The position numbers were made by a program, and so were the translations under genes. 64,000 nt of DNA, from assembly GCA_021399445.1 (NCBI GenBank), contig JAJTUQ010000006.1, forward strand, positions 1,364,001 through 1,428,000. The letters run 5' to 3'. Origin of the DNA: Xylogone sp. PMI_703. Lineage: Eukaryota; Ascomycota; Leotiomycetes. Below the pieces are notes generated by a model. The model was not told the DNA's origin. It saw nothing but the letters and a program-made list of their open reading frames with translations, and did no database searches. The first letter of the stretch is position 1. The number at the start of each line of letters is the position of its first letter. Below are positions 22,186 through 34,913 of this stretch, piece by piece.

Positions 22186-24657
22186 GATTGCAGAAATAAA
22201 TGGGCCATACGATGATAACCAATTGATCAAGTTGTTACTTCAGGAAAGGAGATAAACACGAAGACAAAAAAAATAGATGGAAAAAGGATATACACGAAGA
22301 ATGAATGATAATGGCATCTAGGATGGAGTTCTGTTTTTGTAAACATCGTCTGCATCTGTGAAGTGTCCCATTGGCGATCGGCTCACCTGCGCCCAGACGG
22401 AACGGGAGTGCCACAACTTTGTAAGGGAGGCGCTTCCAGGTATTTCTGACTCACTCCCCGAAACTGCCCAGAGGCACGCAACAGCTCGTTGATATTCGCC
22501 ATCGTGAACACTTGACTCACTCGGCGAAATACAAACAATAAGATCTACAGATTCCATAAATCAAAGAGGTAGAGACAGACTTTTCCTGGGGATACTGAGA
22601 GATTTAGGGAGATCTAATAAGGGCTGATTCTCTAGCAATTGGCGGGCATGGTGGGGTAGAAACCAGTTCTTGCAAATGAAGCATCCTTCAATCGAGGCAA
22701 GCTGCTTGGGTCCATAATCACATTCGGTCTTTGGCGTGTCTGCGCAGTTGGTGAGAATAGCCAGAAGGAGCAAACATTTTCCAAGTGTCTCGATCAAATC
22801 GTGCAGACTCTGCAAGCTGAAGATGAAAGAGTTCTTTGTATGGAAAGATCCCAGGGACCCAAGGGTATTTCAATAAATTGGACTATGGTGTTCGATGGTG
22901 AGAGTCAGATTTATTGCAGTAAGTGAGAACAGAGATCTCGATCTCCAAAAACCTCTGGGCAATTTAAGCCACGCCAGGGAATCGAGAATGGCGCGTCTTT
23001 GTAAGGTTAGAGAAATTTGTGTCTGGGGTCGAACCGGCCCTTCTTGAGAGGAATCTAGACTCCAACAGTTGGTCCGATCTATATCTTCTGAAGCAGACCT
23101 TGTCCTGTGCTACTAAAAACCATGAGGATGTTTCCGGCAGCCACGAGATTCGACTGGAAAGAAGCCATCCTGATACAGGGAGAGGGAGAGAGACATAGGG
23201 TCCGACAGCGTATCATCCTCACCACAAGCCGAGTCCAGATCTGGTTAAATGCTACCATCACAGTATGCACAAATAGACACAACAAGATCATTATCAATTC
23301 TTTTCACAATAGACGCGACATCGGCCTGGTGATGTAATCGAAGGATCTCTGCAACCCAACTTTTAATGCGCCGATTACAGTCTATTGCTTGGTATCTGCA
23401 GTTCCGCGATAAGAGAGGCTAGTTGACTGCAGGTTCGAGTCTACTGCATCTACTACTGCAGTTGAGAGCGGCACGGTTGAAGGAACCGCATACAAGTACA
23501 ATTGGTATCGGGCCAAGTATAAAATCATCCAGTCTACGAGCTTGAAAGACACGTAATAGAGCGGTGTGAGGTGCAGCGAGGGGCAGCAGTGGAGCACCAG
23601 AGCCTTGCCAGAGCTCTCACGTCTCCATTGCCAGGAGCTACAGGCGGCTTGCGCGCAGGGTGACAGGCACCATCAAAGGCGCCGCATGTCCGAAGCTGCA
23701 GGGCTGATTTGCCTTACTTATCGCGTCTTTTCAGGTGCCAACTGCAGCTTCCAACAGGACCCTGAAGCTCAAAGAAGCACAACGAAAACAGCGCCAACAG
23801 GCCAGCCACGGCAAGCCAAAAGGGAAGCACACGGCTCAGCTCACTTGCCAATTATCGTCCCTAGCAGGAGCTTACTTATACAAACGGAGAAGTACGGAGC
23901 TTTCTGTCGGCCTTTTATGGTGGGGCCCGGCTTATCGATGACTTCAAATCTGCAAATCGGCTCTCTTGGGTTATGGTAGGTAGGATCCAGGAGCATATTT
24001 CCATCCTATGGAACCAACAAGGGATCAATTGACTATGTAAGGCAATTCTGAGCTGGTAAGGAGGTGGTAAACTAGCCCTGTGGCTAAAAGTCGAACGGAA
24101 ACGATCGTTAACGGGTACGGCAGTGTCCGTTGTGATAGTGGCACTTAAATACCCAGGGATTTCGCAATACTGATACATTCCTGGTAACCAATTGAACTCT
24201 CGCCATGTGTCCAAGGTGCATTATTGGATATAAAATCCGGGAGGAAAAAGAAAAGAAAATCAAATAGCTTCAAGGTCAAACCGATGGATCCCCTGGTGAT
24301 GGTTCTGATCTCTGCAGCAGCGAACAATGGCATGCATTGTGGCCAGGCACGGACCAGGCAGCGGGGAGATAGCACCGGATAGGCTCAAGGCCAACCCCTC
24401 GGCACGCTCCATCAACAACCTTCATCCACCAAAAACCCTTGCAGCTAATTCCGCCGGTGCCCGGTGCCCCAGCAGTTCGCTATCTTCAACCTGGCTCGAT
24501 TCTTTTGCTTTGGATCCTCACGACCTGACATGTGGATTTCGTCCTGGGCAACGCAGAGAATTGTGCTAACCGCTAAGCTCCCTCCAGCTGCACGCTTGCT
24601 TCATCAACGACCGCCATAGTGAGCCACTCAGTGCGCTCTTCTTGTCCACAGCTCAAA
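22186..24657. other. intergenic region between divergent ABC-F and HAD genes
   Basis: 2.5 kb containing both promoters. On the minus strand, 22318-22815 is one reading frame interrupted by a single TGA at 22561-22563; the translation has no domain I know. 23560-23990 has an unremarkable 137-codon frame. Nothing else is supportable. Confidence 0.5.
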
Positions 24658-26223
24658 ATGTCCCGCTTTGTCTGGCGGCCCCTCCATACGGGCTCGCTGG
24701 TCTCTAGACCTCACCTCGCCCTCGATCAGCCTTCCAGCTTAAGGATGAGACCTCGTCAATCTCTCTTTCCTTGTCTACATCAACCATCTTCCCTCCACTA
24801 CAGCTCCTTCTCTGCTGCTGGAGGTCGTTCGTTCGTTACTTCCTCAACTTCTTCCGTAATATCTAGAAAGCTACAGCACTCTAGTCGGTACCCACGTTCA
24901 TCCTTCTTCAACATGCCGTTCCCAGGCGGTCGTCAATGGAGCAGCACTGCTAGCTCCGTTGATGGTATGCCCAGCTTCGCATTTGCTTTCGAGTAAGTAC
25001 TACATTGAGCTTGAGTTTACTCTTTTCATCATTGCCTCCCGACTTGATAACTCAAAACATTCACCAGCTAATATGTTCTCTTACAGTATTGACGGAGTTC
25101 TCTTGAGATCCTCAGTTCCTGTGCCAGGTGCAGCACGAGCACTAGGCGTCCTTCATGAACACAAGATTCCTTTCATCCTGTTGACCAATGGTGGTGGAAA
25201 GCATGAATCTGCACGAGTTCTTGAGCTGAGCAAGAAGCTCGGTGTCCCTCTTACTGAGGAGAATTTTGTTCAATCCCACACACCTTTCAAGCTGCTCGTC
25301 GAGGGAACTGAGACCAAGCCCGGCCTAAAGAACAAAACTGTCTTGGTCACTGGTGGAGATGGTGATAAATGTCGCACTGTTGCCGAAATGTAAAGCTCGC
25401 GCCAAATCATATTACCTTTACTTTGCTAATAAATATCATTTATAGGTATGGCTTCAAACATGTTGTTACCCCGGGTGATATCCTCATGGCATACCCTCAG
25501 ATTTGGCCATTCAACCAGATCTTTAGTGACTACTATCACAAGACTGTCCGGCCTCTTCCTAAGCAGGTCAATCTTCAAGATCCGGCGAACTCGCTGAAAT
25601 TTGACGCAATCATGGTCTTTAACGATCCGCGTGATTGGGCACTTGATAGTCAAATCATCATTGATCTGCTCTTGTCTAAGGAGGGCATTTTGGGCACCTA
25701 TTCTAGCAAGAATGGCGATTCTAGTCTACCAAATAAAGGCTGGCAGCAGGATAATCAACCCAAGTTGTACTACTCCAATCCTGATGTTTTTTGGGCTACG
25801 TCTTATCATCTGCCTCGCCTCGGCCAGGGCGGCTTCCAAGCTGCTATTGATGGAATATGGCAGAAGGTGACTCAAGGCGCTACTCTAGATCGTACCGTCA
25901 TCGGTAAACCACACACTGAGACCTACGACTATGCAGAGAAAGTCCTTAACAAACACCGAGCTGAGCTACTTGGAGTCTCCGGACGGAAAATCTCCCCTCT
26001 CAAACGTGTTTTCATGATCGGTGATAACCCGGAGAGCGATATTCGTGGAGCAAACGAGTTCAATAGCCCATTGAATACAGAGTGGACTTCGGTTCTTGTT
26101 AAGACTGGCGTCTATGTCGAGGGAACGGTTCCTACTTATCAGCCTAAAGTCATCGTTGACGATGTCTTCGCTGCTGTCAAGTGGGCGCTTGAGCAAGAGG
26201 GCTGGCTCGGAGCCTTTGAATAA
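24658..26223 (+). CDS. mitochondrial HAD-superfamily hydrolase, CECR5/YKR070W type
   Basis: Model join(24658..24992, 25087..25389, 25446..26223), 471 aa. The fold is a HAD class IIA hydrolase. Motif I is FAFDIDGV (the nucleophile Asp is created across intron 1), motif II is FILLTNGGG, the motif III Lys lies in TVIGKPHTETYDYAE and motif IV is MIGDNPESDIRGAN. The first ~95 residues are rich in Arg/Ser/Leu with few acidic residues and look like a mitochondrial targeting sequence. The substrate of this subfamily is unknown. The start at 24658 has an A at -3; an upstream in-frame extension has only GTG. Introns are 94 and 56 bp. The 3' neighbour is APC5 in the same direction. Confidence 0.9.
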
Positions 26224-26881
26224 ATGCTGGCGTCGAATACAGTTGTAATTGGGATTATTTACGGTTAGCTGGCGTTCCGACGATGGTCTTAATTGGCATC
26301 GTATAGACTTGCATTGAGGGTCTTTACTCGGCGGCATAAAGGCGTTAAGAAATTGCTTTGGTGGGGAGCTTCCTGGGTCATGGTGCATAGCAATTTTAGA
26401 GGATGACGGAAAAGCATTGCACACTGGCGTAGATAGCAACTTTGAAGTAATAATTGAATTACATTTGCATTTGCTACACTTGTATTAAAGGCTCTGAACA
26501 TAGGTTGCTTTGCGATTTTACTAGTCACGATCTTTAAGCTCGAACCCACCTCTTGCATACTAGAAAGGTTACGTCTACATCAAGCATGGGATGAATTCCA
26601 TTACTTTTTCTTCTCACAACTAACTCACTTACTCCTAATTTAACACAAGATGGTCCTTCTGCAAAAACAACCTTCTTGAGACTCAATGGCTTCTCTTAGA
26701 GCTTCAGGTAGCTTTGAAATTTGTTGCCTCAGGTTCTAGAACTTGACATCCCCGCGACGCGTGAACACGACCTCAATGTGGGACCGAGGATAATATCACA
26801 CAGTTTATTTCTAGAGCGAAATAAAACCCTCCTCCATTGCTCAATTAAGAGCATGGAGCAGGAATCTCAAATACCAAGAAA
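26224..26881. other. intergenic region upstream of APC5
   Basis: The first part is the 3' region of the HAD gene and the rest is the APC5 promoter. A 17-codon upstream frame begins at ATG 26853 and overlaps the APC5 start in another frame, so it could act as an upstream ORF. No other structure was seen. Confidence 0.5.
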
Positions 26882-29321
26882 ATGGTTACGACATTCCGTT
26901 TCCTAACACCTGCCAAAATCGGCCTCCTAGTCCTCATCGAGCTCTACGTCGACTCCAGCGTCCCCTCCTCCGCAGCAATCCCTGTATTAGACTTCCTACT
27001 CAAGAACCTTCTCCCCGCACTCTCCAGCCTCCAACAGAAAAAAGAGGCCATTCCAGCGGATTCACTCCCCTTCAATCCAGATCTCGACACCTTCGAGACT
27101 CTTCTCGCAGCTCATACCTCCGCAACTGGACTTCCGGGCCGGACACTCTGGGACAATTTCCTCGAGAAGCTATGGAATATAGATAGCTTGCATGCGTTGC
27201 ATGAGTTCTTTGAGAATCGAACACAGTATCTAGTCCCTCGGCGGGCGGAGAATAGGGAGGAGGGAGAACGAGATGGGACGGAAGATAGGATATTGCTGTC
27301 AAGAAGCTCGCCTCTTGGAAGCTATATCCGGCGAGCGAAACTCCAGTTCGAGCGGTTGAGATTTGAGGACTCAGTGGCCCTTTGGAGGGCGTTCATGACT
27401 TGGAGGGCGAAGACTATGGGGTACTGGGCGAGGAAGAAGGGGGAGCTTAGTAAATGGGCTGGGGATATTGTACTGGGGGATGGAGAACTGGAATGGGGGG
27501 CTGAGGGGTCTGAGACGTTGGCGCTTGCGGCCTATGGGGTTGGTGGGGTTGAAGAAACCTCGAATTGGATCAGTACGCAGGATGTGGTGAGCCTATTGGA
27601 GTTTCAGGTGGAACAGATGCAGAGTGAGAGGCTCTATAGCTGTTTGGGTGGGAAAATGCTAACTGGTACGCAGAGTTCGGAACTCGATTGGCACCTGATA
27701 TGAAGGATAAATTTAAGGATATTCTGTCTGATAGCTACTCGAGGCCACAACTTTCTCACTACATGAAGTAAGTTCATCCTAGGTGTTGTATAAAGCGTAA
27801 CTAAACGGTAAAAGCTTCCTAGAAGCCTGGAGAGCGGGTGACTACCCAACTTCGTTCGATTGCTTATATAGGTATTTCGACTTCACAGATTACAACTCAG
27901 ACAGGCATTTATATCAATATGCGCTTATGAATCTGGCTGTCTTGCAAGCCGACTTTGGCTGTTTCGAAGAGGCTGTTGATGTCATGCTAGAAACGGTCGC
28001 AACGGCCCGTGAGAATTCTGATACGAAGTGTCTCAATTTTGCACTGAACTGGCTTTATCATTTTCGACGAGCTCATCCGGATATTACTCGGGAATCCACG
28101 GCTGATATGCTCAACGTAGATAGAGAAGGTCTCAAATTCCTCTCTCACAAGTCGAGAGAGAGAGGGATGTGGAGTATGTGGAGCTCTTCATTTCTTGCAG
28201 AGGCGCAAGCAGGCATGTCTAATGGTGAGAGTGTGGCAACTGCTTTTGAGAATATCTTGAAGAGTTCCAAAGTCATTGTTGATAAAAACGTTTCACCTAT
28301 GATTGGCCCTCTTATGCTGTTTCAAGCTTCAGCTTGGGCACGAATAGGAATATCTCAATTATCTGAACAATACTGTGAGGTGTTTCTTCGCAGCCATGCT
28401 AGCTCCTCCGACTTCAACGACACATTAAGGTTTACTTGTCAAGCGGCCTTTCTCCTGGCTAATCGAGGACGGTATAAAGAAGCCATCGAAAAACTTGAGG
28501 CTTTAGACCAGAACTCTCTGCGGTCATGGAAAGCCAATCAGCACTGGACCAAATTTCGGGCTCTGCTGCGCCTACAACGAGATCTTCGCAAGAATAATCT
28601 GCATAGAGCAGAACATCTTCTCTCGCAGCTGGTCCATTTCACTGGGCCTGATACTGACGCAAGTCTCGCTCTGGAAATCAATATGCTTCGTATTGATTAT
28701 CTCACAAGACGGATGGACTTCGCCAGTGCGTTGGCAAAGGTCGAGGAGCTTGCTGCAAGATGTCAAGAGACTGGAGACGATCTCCATATTCTTGTCAGGC
28801 TGCTAATCGTGAAGGCTCTTCTCCAGGATAAGGCTGGGCGTCCTCAAAGAGGCTTCTCCATTGCTGTTCGCGCAGCAAGCATAGCATGGCGTGCTCGGAT
28901 CTTGCCCGATCTTTGGTCAGCCATGGGAGCAATATCGAATATTCTCACTTCGCTAAGCGAGTTCGAGGCCTCAGTCCGAATCCTCAACGCTGTCATTCCC
29001 CGAGCACTGGAATATGAGGACAGCGCTTTGAGCGCACGGATGTTCTCCTTTTTGGCAGATGCCCATATGGGCATAGCAGGGCAGGCGGAGCCAGGGAGCT
29101 TGAAACGGACGGAGAATCTCACCAAGAGTCTTGAGTATATCGGTCGAGCGTTTAGTGAGTATTCGGATATTGAAGATATTAATGGACAATGTGAGGCTAT
29201 GGCTAAGAAGGCTACTATTGCTCGAGCTATGGGCGATATAGCGTTGGCAGATGATCATGCAGAGATGTATCTTGCTTTGAAGAAGGAGGCTGCATCGGAG
29301 ACGGCGTTAGGGATAAGTTAG
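26882..29321 (+). CDS. APC5: anaphase-promoting complex subunit 5
   Basis: Model join(26882..27623, 27674..27767, 27815..29321), 780 aa. Apc5 is a TPR-type scaffold subunit of the anaphase-promoting complex, the ubiquitin ligase that drives chromosome separation and mitotic exit. Seen here: the conserved N-terminal block (FLTPAKIGLLVLIELY), the LLEFQVEQMQKFGTRL junction created by a 50-bp intron, and the signature block LYQYALMNLAVLQADFGC. Helical-repeat sequence follows to the end. Intron 1 has a GTGAGA donor and a GCTAAC branch site 10 nt from its end; intron 2 is 47 bp. In many Pezizomycotina APC5 is linked to the MAT locus beside COX13. Here it lies on the SLA2 side, about 5.6 kb from SLA2. 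Confidence 0.92.
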
Positions 29322-30341
29322 ATATGGTTATGATACCCCTTGGTATGCCGGCTTAGCATTTATTTGATACCCTGCACCCAGACTATATACAAGCAGGAAT
29401 CGCAATATTCAGTCTTCAAGCTACTCCAAATAACAGGAACGCATGGTCACACTAATCAGTGACACTCCGCCTCAGATCGGAGAGAGAAGGCCGACGGTGC
29501 CACTGACGTATACCTTTACTAGACAGGAGTATCAAAATCTACGTGCCTTTTAAGAGTGTAAAGAGATATTCTAGAAGCTGACATCGCAAGTTAAAGCTTG
29601 GTGAAATGCATCCCTAAACAGGGACAGGCTGAAGCTAATACTTATACCGATTCAGATACGGTCCGCACTTAAGCAACTTATTGGCTACCAAAATTTCACT
29701 ATCACTATCAAGATAATCTAACTATCTAGATCACATAAAGACACTAATAGCTGGTGGTTCCATTCTTAGATCCCACACGTTACCAGCATCATTCTAGCGT
29801 TTTTACCGCAACTTAAAGAGAAAGCACATTTACCCGCCGTAGCTTTATCCTCCCCACAAAGACAAGCAAGAAACTCGTTGATACAACTTTACGTTTTGGA
29901 ATATGAAAACGACGTCATAGACAGCTGGAATTAGGATTATTTAAAATCCTTCGGTAGATGAGAATGAAGAGCTATGCCAAGCAAATATGTGGAGGCACTA
30001 TAGTTGAGAACAGGTCAGCTTAAGTCTTCATGGGGGCGTGATACCATTACATCCGAAAACCATTTGCCTCTATATTTCCCATCACGCTTTGAAAGGGCTT
30101 ATCTGCGAACTCTTGTATATTATACCCAATCCAGTTTCAAAGTGTAAGAGCTCAAGTCGTTTAGGGTGGCTGATAATTCGAAGCGGGGCACACTCTGATT
30201 ATTATCAATTAGTTAATGAGGAGGCCTATCTGATTTAAGTTGTCAAATATCCGGCAACTAATTAGTATTTTCGTGCCCAGCGCAGGAATAAGACGAAACT
30301 GATCTATATGTTTATATAGCCGAATGGTTCCTCAAGAGTCT
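29322..30341. other. AT-rich convergent intergenic region
   Basis: About 1 kb between the 3' ends of APC5 (plus) and IMP2 (minus). It is AT-rich with many stops in all frames. I see no gene or repeat. Confidence 0.6.
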
Positions 30342-30991
30342 TCAGCCGAAATGTGGAGCGTCCTCAAGTCTTCCCCTGATAACTCTTGTTTTCCCCTTAA
30401 ATTCCCACCACCGAACAGCACCAAAGCTTTTCCATGGCCATAAGACATGCGTAACGCGCCCGGTGATAAGACTCATGGAGATCGGGCCATAATAGTTGGA
30501 GTCTAGACTTTTTGTTCCGTCTCTATTGTCTCCTTCAACCCAAATATGACCGGCGGGAACTTCAGCCAATGGGTAAGGGTAAGGAGCACGGGTGTATACT
30601 TTATCTCCCGGTAGTGCTATCACTCGCTTTATTGCAAGTACCTCTGGGTGGTTTGGACTCCTACGATGGGCCCTGTTAGGTTCATCTTTTTCCAAAGGAG
30701 ATTTTACAGGACATACCAAAATGTAACTAGCATACCACGACGCAACTCTGCGAGAGGATTCCATTTATTCACGAACCCCACATCCCTGGTTAGACTTTCG
30801 TTGTAGCTTGAGTTCAAGTATGGATACATAGAAGCTCCATTGATGATGCGCGTTTCGGCAACGTGAGTATTGAAGAAAATATATGCAGGTACCCAGGTTG
30901 CGATAATCCAGGAGTAGTAAGAGAAGTCTTTCAAAAACTGATTGGACTTAGTGCCCTGAGCAAAAAATGAAAAAGTGCGGCTTGAAGCCAT
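30342..30991 (-). CDS. IMP2: mitochondrial inner membrane protease subunit 2 (S26 signal peptidase)
   Basis: Model complement(join(30342..30660, 30717..30991)), 197 aa. IMP2 cleaves sorting signals of proteins delivered to the mitochondrial intermembrane space, in complex with IMP1. Seen here: a short N-terminus, one membrane helix (about 28-42, WIIATWVPAYIFF), the catalytic serine in GASMYP, the catalytic lysine in LAIKRVIALPGD, and the C-terminal block VPAGHIWVEGDN with later DSNYYGPIS, all typical of family S26. The 56-bp intron joins VTFW to SPNHPEVLAIKR. The length is normal for the family. Confidence 0.93.
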
Positions 30992-31379
30992 GCTACAATG
31001 GGCCTTCAAACAATGAGGTTTGGTGGAGTGACGGAGCGGAATTACTGTACTGTACGCCTCGTGCCTTGGTGCCTTAACCATTATAACTGTAGTAAACGCA
31101 TACAGGCGCTTTAACCTGAAGCGAAGAAACAGCCATATATACAGTTTACGGATTATATTGAGGAGGTACTGCCACATGAAGATGTCTGCGAAACAATAAA
31201 CCATAATTAGTACTGCTAAGATAGTTGACATACGACATTACCCGCCAAGCATGAGAAAGCAGAAATCAAGCACATGTTGTCTCATGTTGCGTTTACTATT
31301 CAACTAGGCTGATCCGTAATTCAACAAACTCATAGGACAGAATTCTTGATTCAACCATAGTAGCCAGGTGAAGGGCTAT
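30992..31379. promoter_or_regulatory. IMP2 promoter region
   Basis: This lies between the IMP2 start and the 3' end of the zinc-finger gene, both on the minus strand. It holds a TACTGTACTGTAC element near 31044-31056, the same GTAC-rich type seen upstream of palI and of the CSC1-type gene. The short open frames here are IMP2 leader shadows. Confidence 0.5.
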
Positions 31380-32999
31380 CTAGAGCCTCTCGGCCGCATC
31401 ATCATAGCTCTCATCGATTCGAGCGGTACGTCGAACGGTAAAAGACTTTGCTGATCTGGCCATTCTATGAGCAAGTGCAGCAGGCAACCCATGAACATCA
31501 CGCAGATGGTAGTCATAATTTTTCAGAAGCACTTGCTGACACTTTGAACAAGGTACCACCTTGATCACATCTTCAAGTCTCGCTCGTAAAGGCAAATCAA
31601 CCTTTATTCTATCTCCTCGGACACCAGGCAGAGAAGCATGCCGTCTTCTCTTATGAAGGTCGAAGTCTCGCTCATCGACAACATCATGGCAAGCCGTACA
31701 TCGCCTCAGACCATTCAAGAATATCACCTTTCCTCTCTTCTCGTATTTTTGCTTATAATAGAGCCGTTCTCTCAGTTGTATCACCGAGGACGACTCATAA
31801 GCATGTATTATCTCCGACGCTATTAAGTTGGAATGTGACTTCTGCAGGTGGATGAGAAATATATGCTCAAAGATGAGATCGCCACATAAGTTGCACTCTC
31901 GCATAGCCCTTAGTGAGTTATCACCGCTGTGTCTTGTAGCCTTCCAGTCAGGGTTTGGAATCTTGGTTATTGGCGTTGCTTTAAATAAGACCTTGGCTTC
32001 TTTTTGAGATAGATTGTGAAATCTCTGTAGGTGCTTCTGGAATGACGCACACCATGAAAACATGTTGCATTTTGGACAAACTTTAGTGCAAATCTTCGGA
32101 GTCGCCCTCTCCTGCTTTCGACATTTGCCATAGTGATATGTGTAAGGAGTGTATGGTATGTCAGGAGGAGTTAGTCCGTTTTGGCAAGCTGTAAGAGGAG
32201 TGGCGTAATTGATTGGATGTCTGATAGAAGCATTTGATTTCCAAGATGACAAAGACTGAAGAGTCTGGAATGTTTGCTGTTGAACCGAAGACTGGCAACT
32301 CACGGTGTGTTCCATCTGTGAGGTTGCTGAATCTTGCTGACCGAGACAAATGCTCTGATACTGTATAGCAGCGGGACGATTCTTATCAAAAGCTATTGGT
32401 CGCTCATTTGCAACAAATTGATTATTCAAAAAGCTTTCCCAGTCTGATGGAAAATCCAGATTGGGATGTGGAATCGCTGACTGCTCGGGGACAGTGTGTG
32501 GTAAGAGAAACGGTGAACAGTCATCGGAGAGCCACTGGAAAGTCTGAGGACTGTATTGAAAAGACTGGTCATTGGGGGTAGAAAGATGTGTTATGTTCCT
32601 GAAAGGACTGGAACTATCAAGACCACCGTGTTTCCTTACAGGCTCAAAGTTCGCTTTGATATGCTGGCGCATATTGGTGAGCGAATTTATACCCGTCAGA
32701 TTTTTGAGTGATCCTTGGGAGTTGGAGGAAGAGGGTGAGTTGGCTAGCTCAGCAGGCTCGGGATGGTGGCTACCAAGACATGACGTGAAGTGGCTAGAAT
32801 ATCCGAATCCTTGGATTGGGAAAGAGTTCTGCACAGAGGAAATGGCAAGTCCTGATTGATGTGCACACTGTTGGGTAGCATTCCCACAAGCCTCAAATCT
32901 GCAGCTGAGTGAGGAGGGGCTGTATTGATAAATATCATCTTGATCCTGACATTGTGGTTGAAGCTGAGGGGGGAGGTAAGACATCATATAATGCTCCAT
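31380..32999 (-). CDS. C2H2-like zinc-finger protein, four finger-like modules
   Basis: Single exon, 539 aa. The N-terminal ~280 residues are Gln/Ser/Pro-rich and disordered. From about residue 300 four cysteine/histidine modules follow: CPKCNMFSWCASFQKHLQRFH, CNLCGDLIFEHIFLIHLQKSH, CTACHDVVDERDFDLHKRRRH and CSKCQQVLLKNYDYHLRDVH. Each has a C-x2-C pair and an H-x4-H or H-x3-H pair, fitting C2H2 fingers with non-standard spacing. The likely role is DNA binding or transcriptional control, by inference only; I do not recognise a named orthologue. The start ATG at 32999 is the first in frame. Confidence 0.75.
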   Translation of the reverse strand: MEHYMMSYLPPQLQPQCQDQDDIYQYSPSSLSCRFEACGNATQQCAHQSGLAISSVQNSFPIQGFGYSSHFTSCLGSHHPEPAELANSPSSSNSQGSLKNLTGINSLTNMRQHIKANFEPVRKHGGLDSSSPFRNITHLSTPNDQSFQYSPQTFQWLSDDCSPFLLPHTVPEQSAIPHPNLDFPSDWESFLNNQFVANERPIAFDKNRPAAIQYQSICLGQQDSATSQMEHTVSCQSSVQQQTFQTLQSLSSWKSNASIRHPINYATPLTACQNGLTPPDIPYTPYTYHYGKCRKQERATPKICTKVCPKCNMFSWCASFQKHLQRFHNLSQKEAKVLFKATPITKIPNPDWKATRHSGDNSLRAMRECNLCGDLIFEHIFLIHLQKSHSNLIASEIIHAYESSSVIQLRERLYYKQKYEKRGKVIFLNGLRRCTACHDVVDERDFDLHKRRRHASLPGVRGDRIKVDLPLRARLEDVIKVVPCSKCQQVLLKNYDYHLRDVHGLPAALAHRMARSAKSFTVRRTARIDESYDDAAERL

Positions 33000-34913
33000 C
33001 AGCTTTGAGTACCCAAAGAGTGTAACAGATTATCTCAATAAATAAACAGGAGCCGCAATGGGTGCAAGTGGAGAATTAACTAGGAGAATCAAGCGGGGAG
33101 GTCGTTATCTCTCTTTAAAAGAATTGAAGTGTGGATTGGTAGAATGGAAAGAACGCACTAGGAGAGCCAATAGTGAATGATTCCAACAGAGATACAAGGC
33201 GTGATAAGTTGTATCCCCATCCATGATCGAATTTGGCAGGTCCGCCTCTGCATCTAGTTCTTTGGAAGACTCTGCTATTGGCATTAGCCAGTTGCTCTCC
33301 CCCGCAGATGGAGGCGCACGTCGACGGCGCCTTTATTAACTCATACTAACCGCCCATCACCCAAATGCCAGATCCAACCAAGGAGCCTGACGCAAATGGA
33401 AGACACACAAAGAGGACTGTGATTGTCTCCCAACATTAAAGATCCATCCCGATTATCCGCCAATGAGGGATCCGCTGGTACGACGCTTCTTGCGCAAAAG
33501 ATGTTGGACTGTTGATAGTTACCAACATCTGTGGAGAAATGGATATGCCTCCTCGGTTTCCAACCGTCAATTTGAAGGCCTAGGATCCGTCATGGCCGCA
33601 CCGGCGCTACCGCGATTAACTTTGATAGGTATGACCAGCATCACAGGCGCCTCTGCATGTTGTTTCACACCAGGGGCCTATCAAAGCCGACGGGTATTAT
33701 GGAAAGCCTAGAGCGGCGTAGGAATTCTGAGCCTCGCGCTCTCAACCTGCATAGTCTGCTAAGCTCCGACACCTGCAGATGGCGAGAACATCCTCCATGG
33801 CTGTGATGCGGGTTCATAGTGTGTGTATTGCGGAGTACTTGGATGTTGCTGCGAACTCCGGTACCCGAGGACAGCGGCGCAGGGACAACCAACCATCTAT
33901 CTGTTGGTCTGTGCCAAAATGCGCATTATTCTTCCTCTTGCAATCTATTGTTTATGAAAGTAGGAGCGCTCGAGTCATCCGTTGAAACTTTCCAACAACG
34001 TTCCACAATTATATGATTTACCGCCCTGCACAACCGATATCCTCCTGTATCCTTCGCACCTGAGCATTCTTTAACTACGGTAAGACGTCAAGACGAAGGT
34101 ATGGAAGCGAAAGCAGTTGATTTCCCCATCCAGGCCACAGCAACATAAGCCAGCCGAGTTCTGTTGGCAGAAATGGTGGTGCGAGCAGCTATTCCTTCTT
34201 TACGAAAGGAACTGTAGAATTTTTGGGTTAGGTACAAGTTTAATGAGTTCAGTAGAGTCAATAAACAGAATCTTCTATGATTTTCCTAGCGTAGCCTAAT
34301 GAAAATGGACGGCTAAAACTTCATGAATAACATGTGTACCTAAGATTGCTCCTAAACCGACCAAAAGTCAACTTACGAGAGGTTAAGAAGAAGTTATTAC
34401 AGTAAGTACTCTGACTAGCTTTGCGCATCTACTAATAATTCCTCGATATTTGGAGCGATTTGTAGCTTAAATTCTACAGCCTTAATGATCCAGTAGCGTA
34501 GATTCACAGGCGGAATATTTATAAGTATACAGTATTCTGTACTCTTATGCAAGATCCAACCCAGACAAGACTGTTGTCAGCTTTGAAGACCGAGTCACTT
34601 TTGCAAAATACTCTTCCATCTATAATTACACATGCTCGAAGCTGCCGGGTCTTTTTAGCAGCTTGGTAATTATCAATTAATGGGTACCAACGCAATCTTC
34701 CTCGTCATCGCGGCTTTCCAATTCGCACGCGCAGATGTGGGATCATGATTAATTCCCAGATTAGTCTAGCGTGTTGCGACGCATACACGTACAGTCTAAG
34801 CCCGATTAGCTTATTTGGACGCTGTACCAGCATCCTCAACCATAGCACGATCTCGATTATTCTTTCCTTCTCAATATTATCTCCAATTTCTTTAAGTTAT
34901 CGCATTAGGTACA
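33000..34913. promoter_or_regulatory. divergent promoter region between zinc-finger gene and SLA2
   Basis: About 1.9 kb holding both promoters. 33460-33990 contains short overlapping frames without domains. 34500-34560 has a TACAGTATTCTGTAC near-palindrome. No gene is supportable. Confidence 0.5.

Noticed and set aside
23425..23450. GGTTCGAGTC string resembling a tRNA T-arm
   Set aside because: No matching stem, D-arm or acceptor stem upstream.
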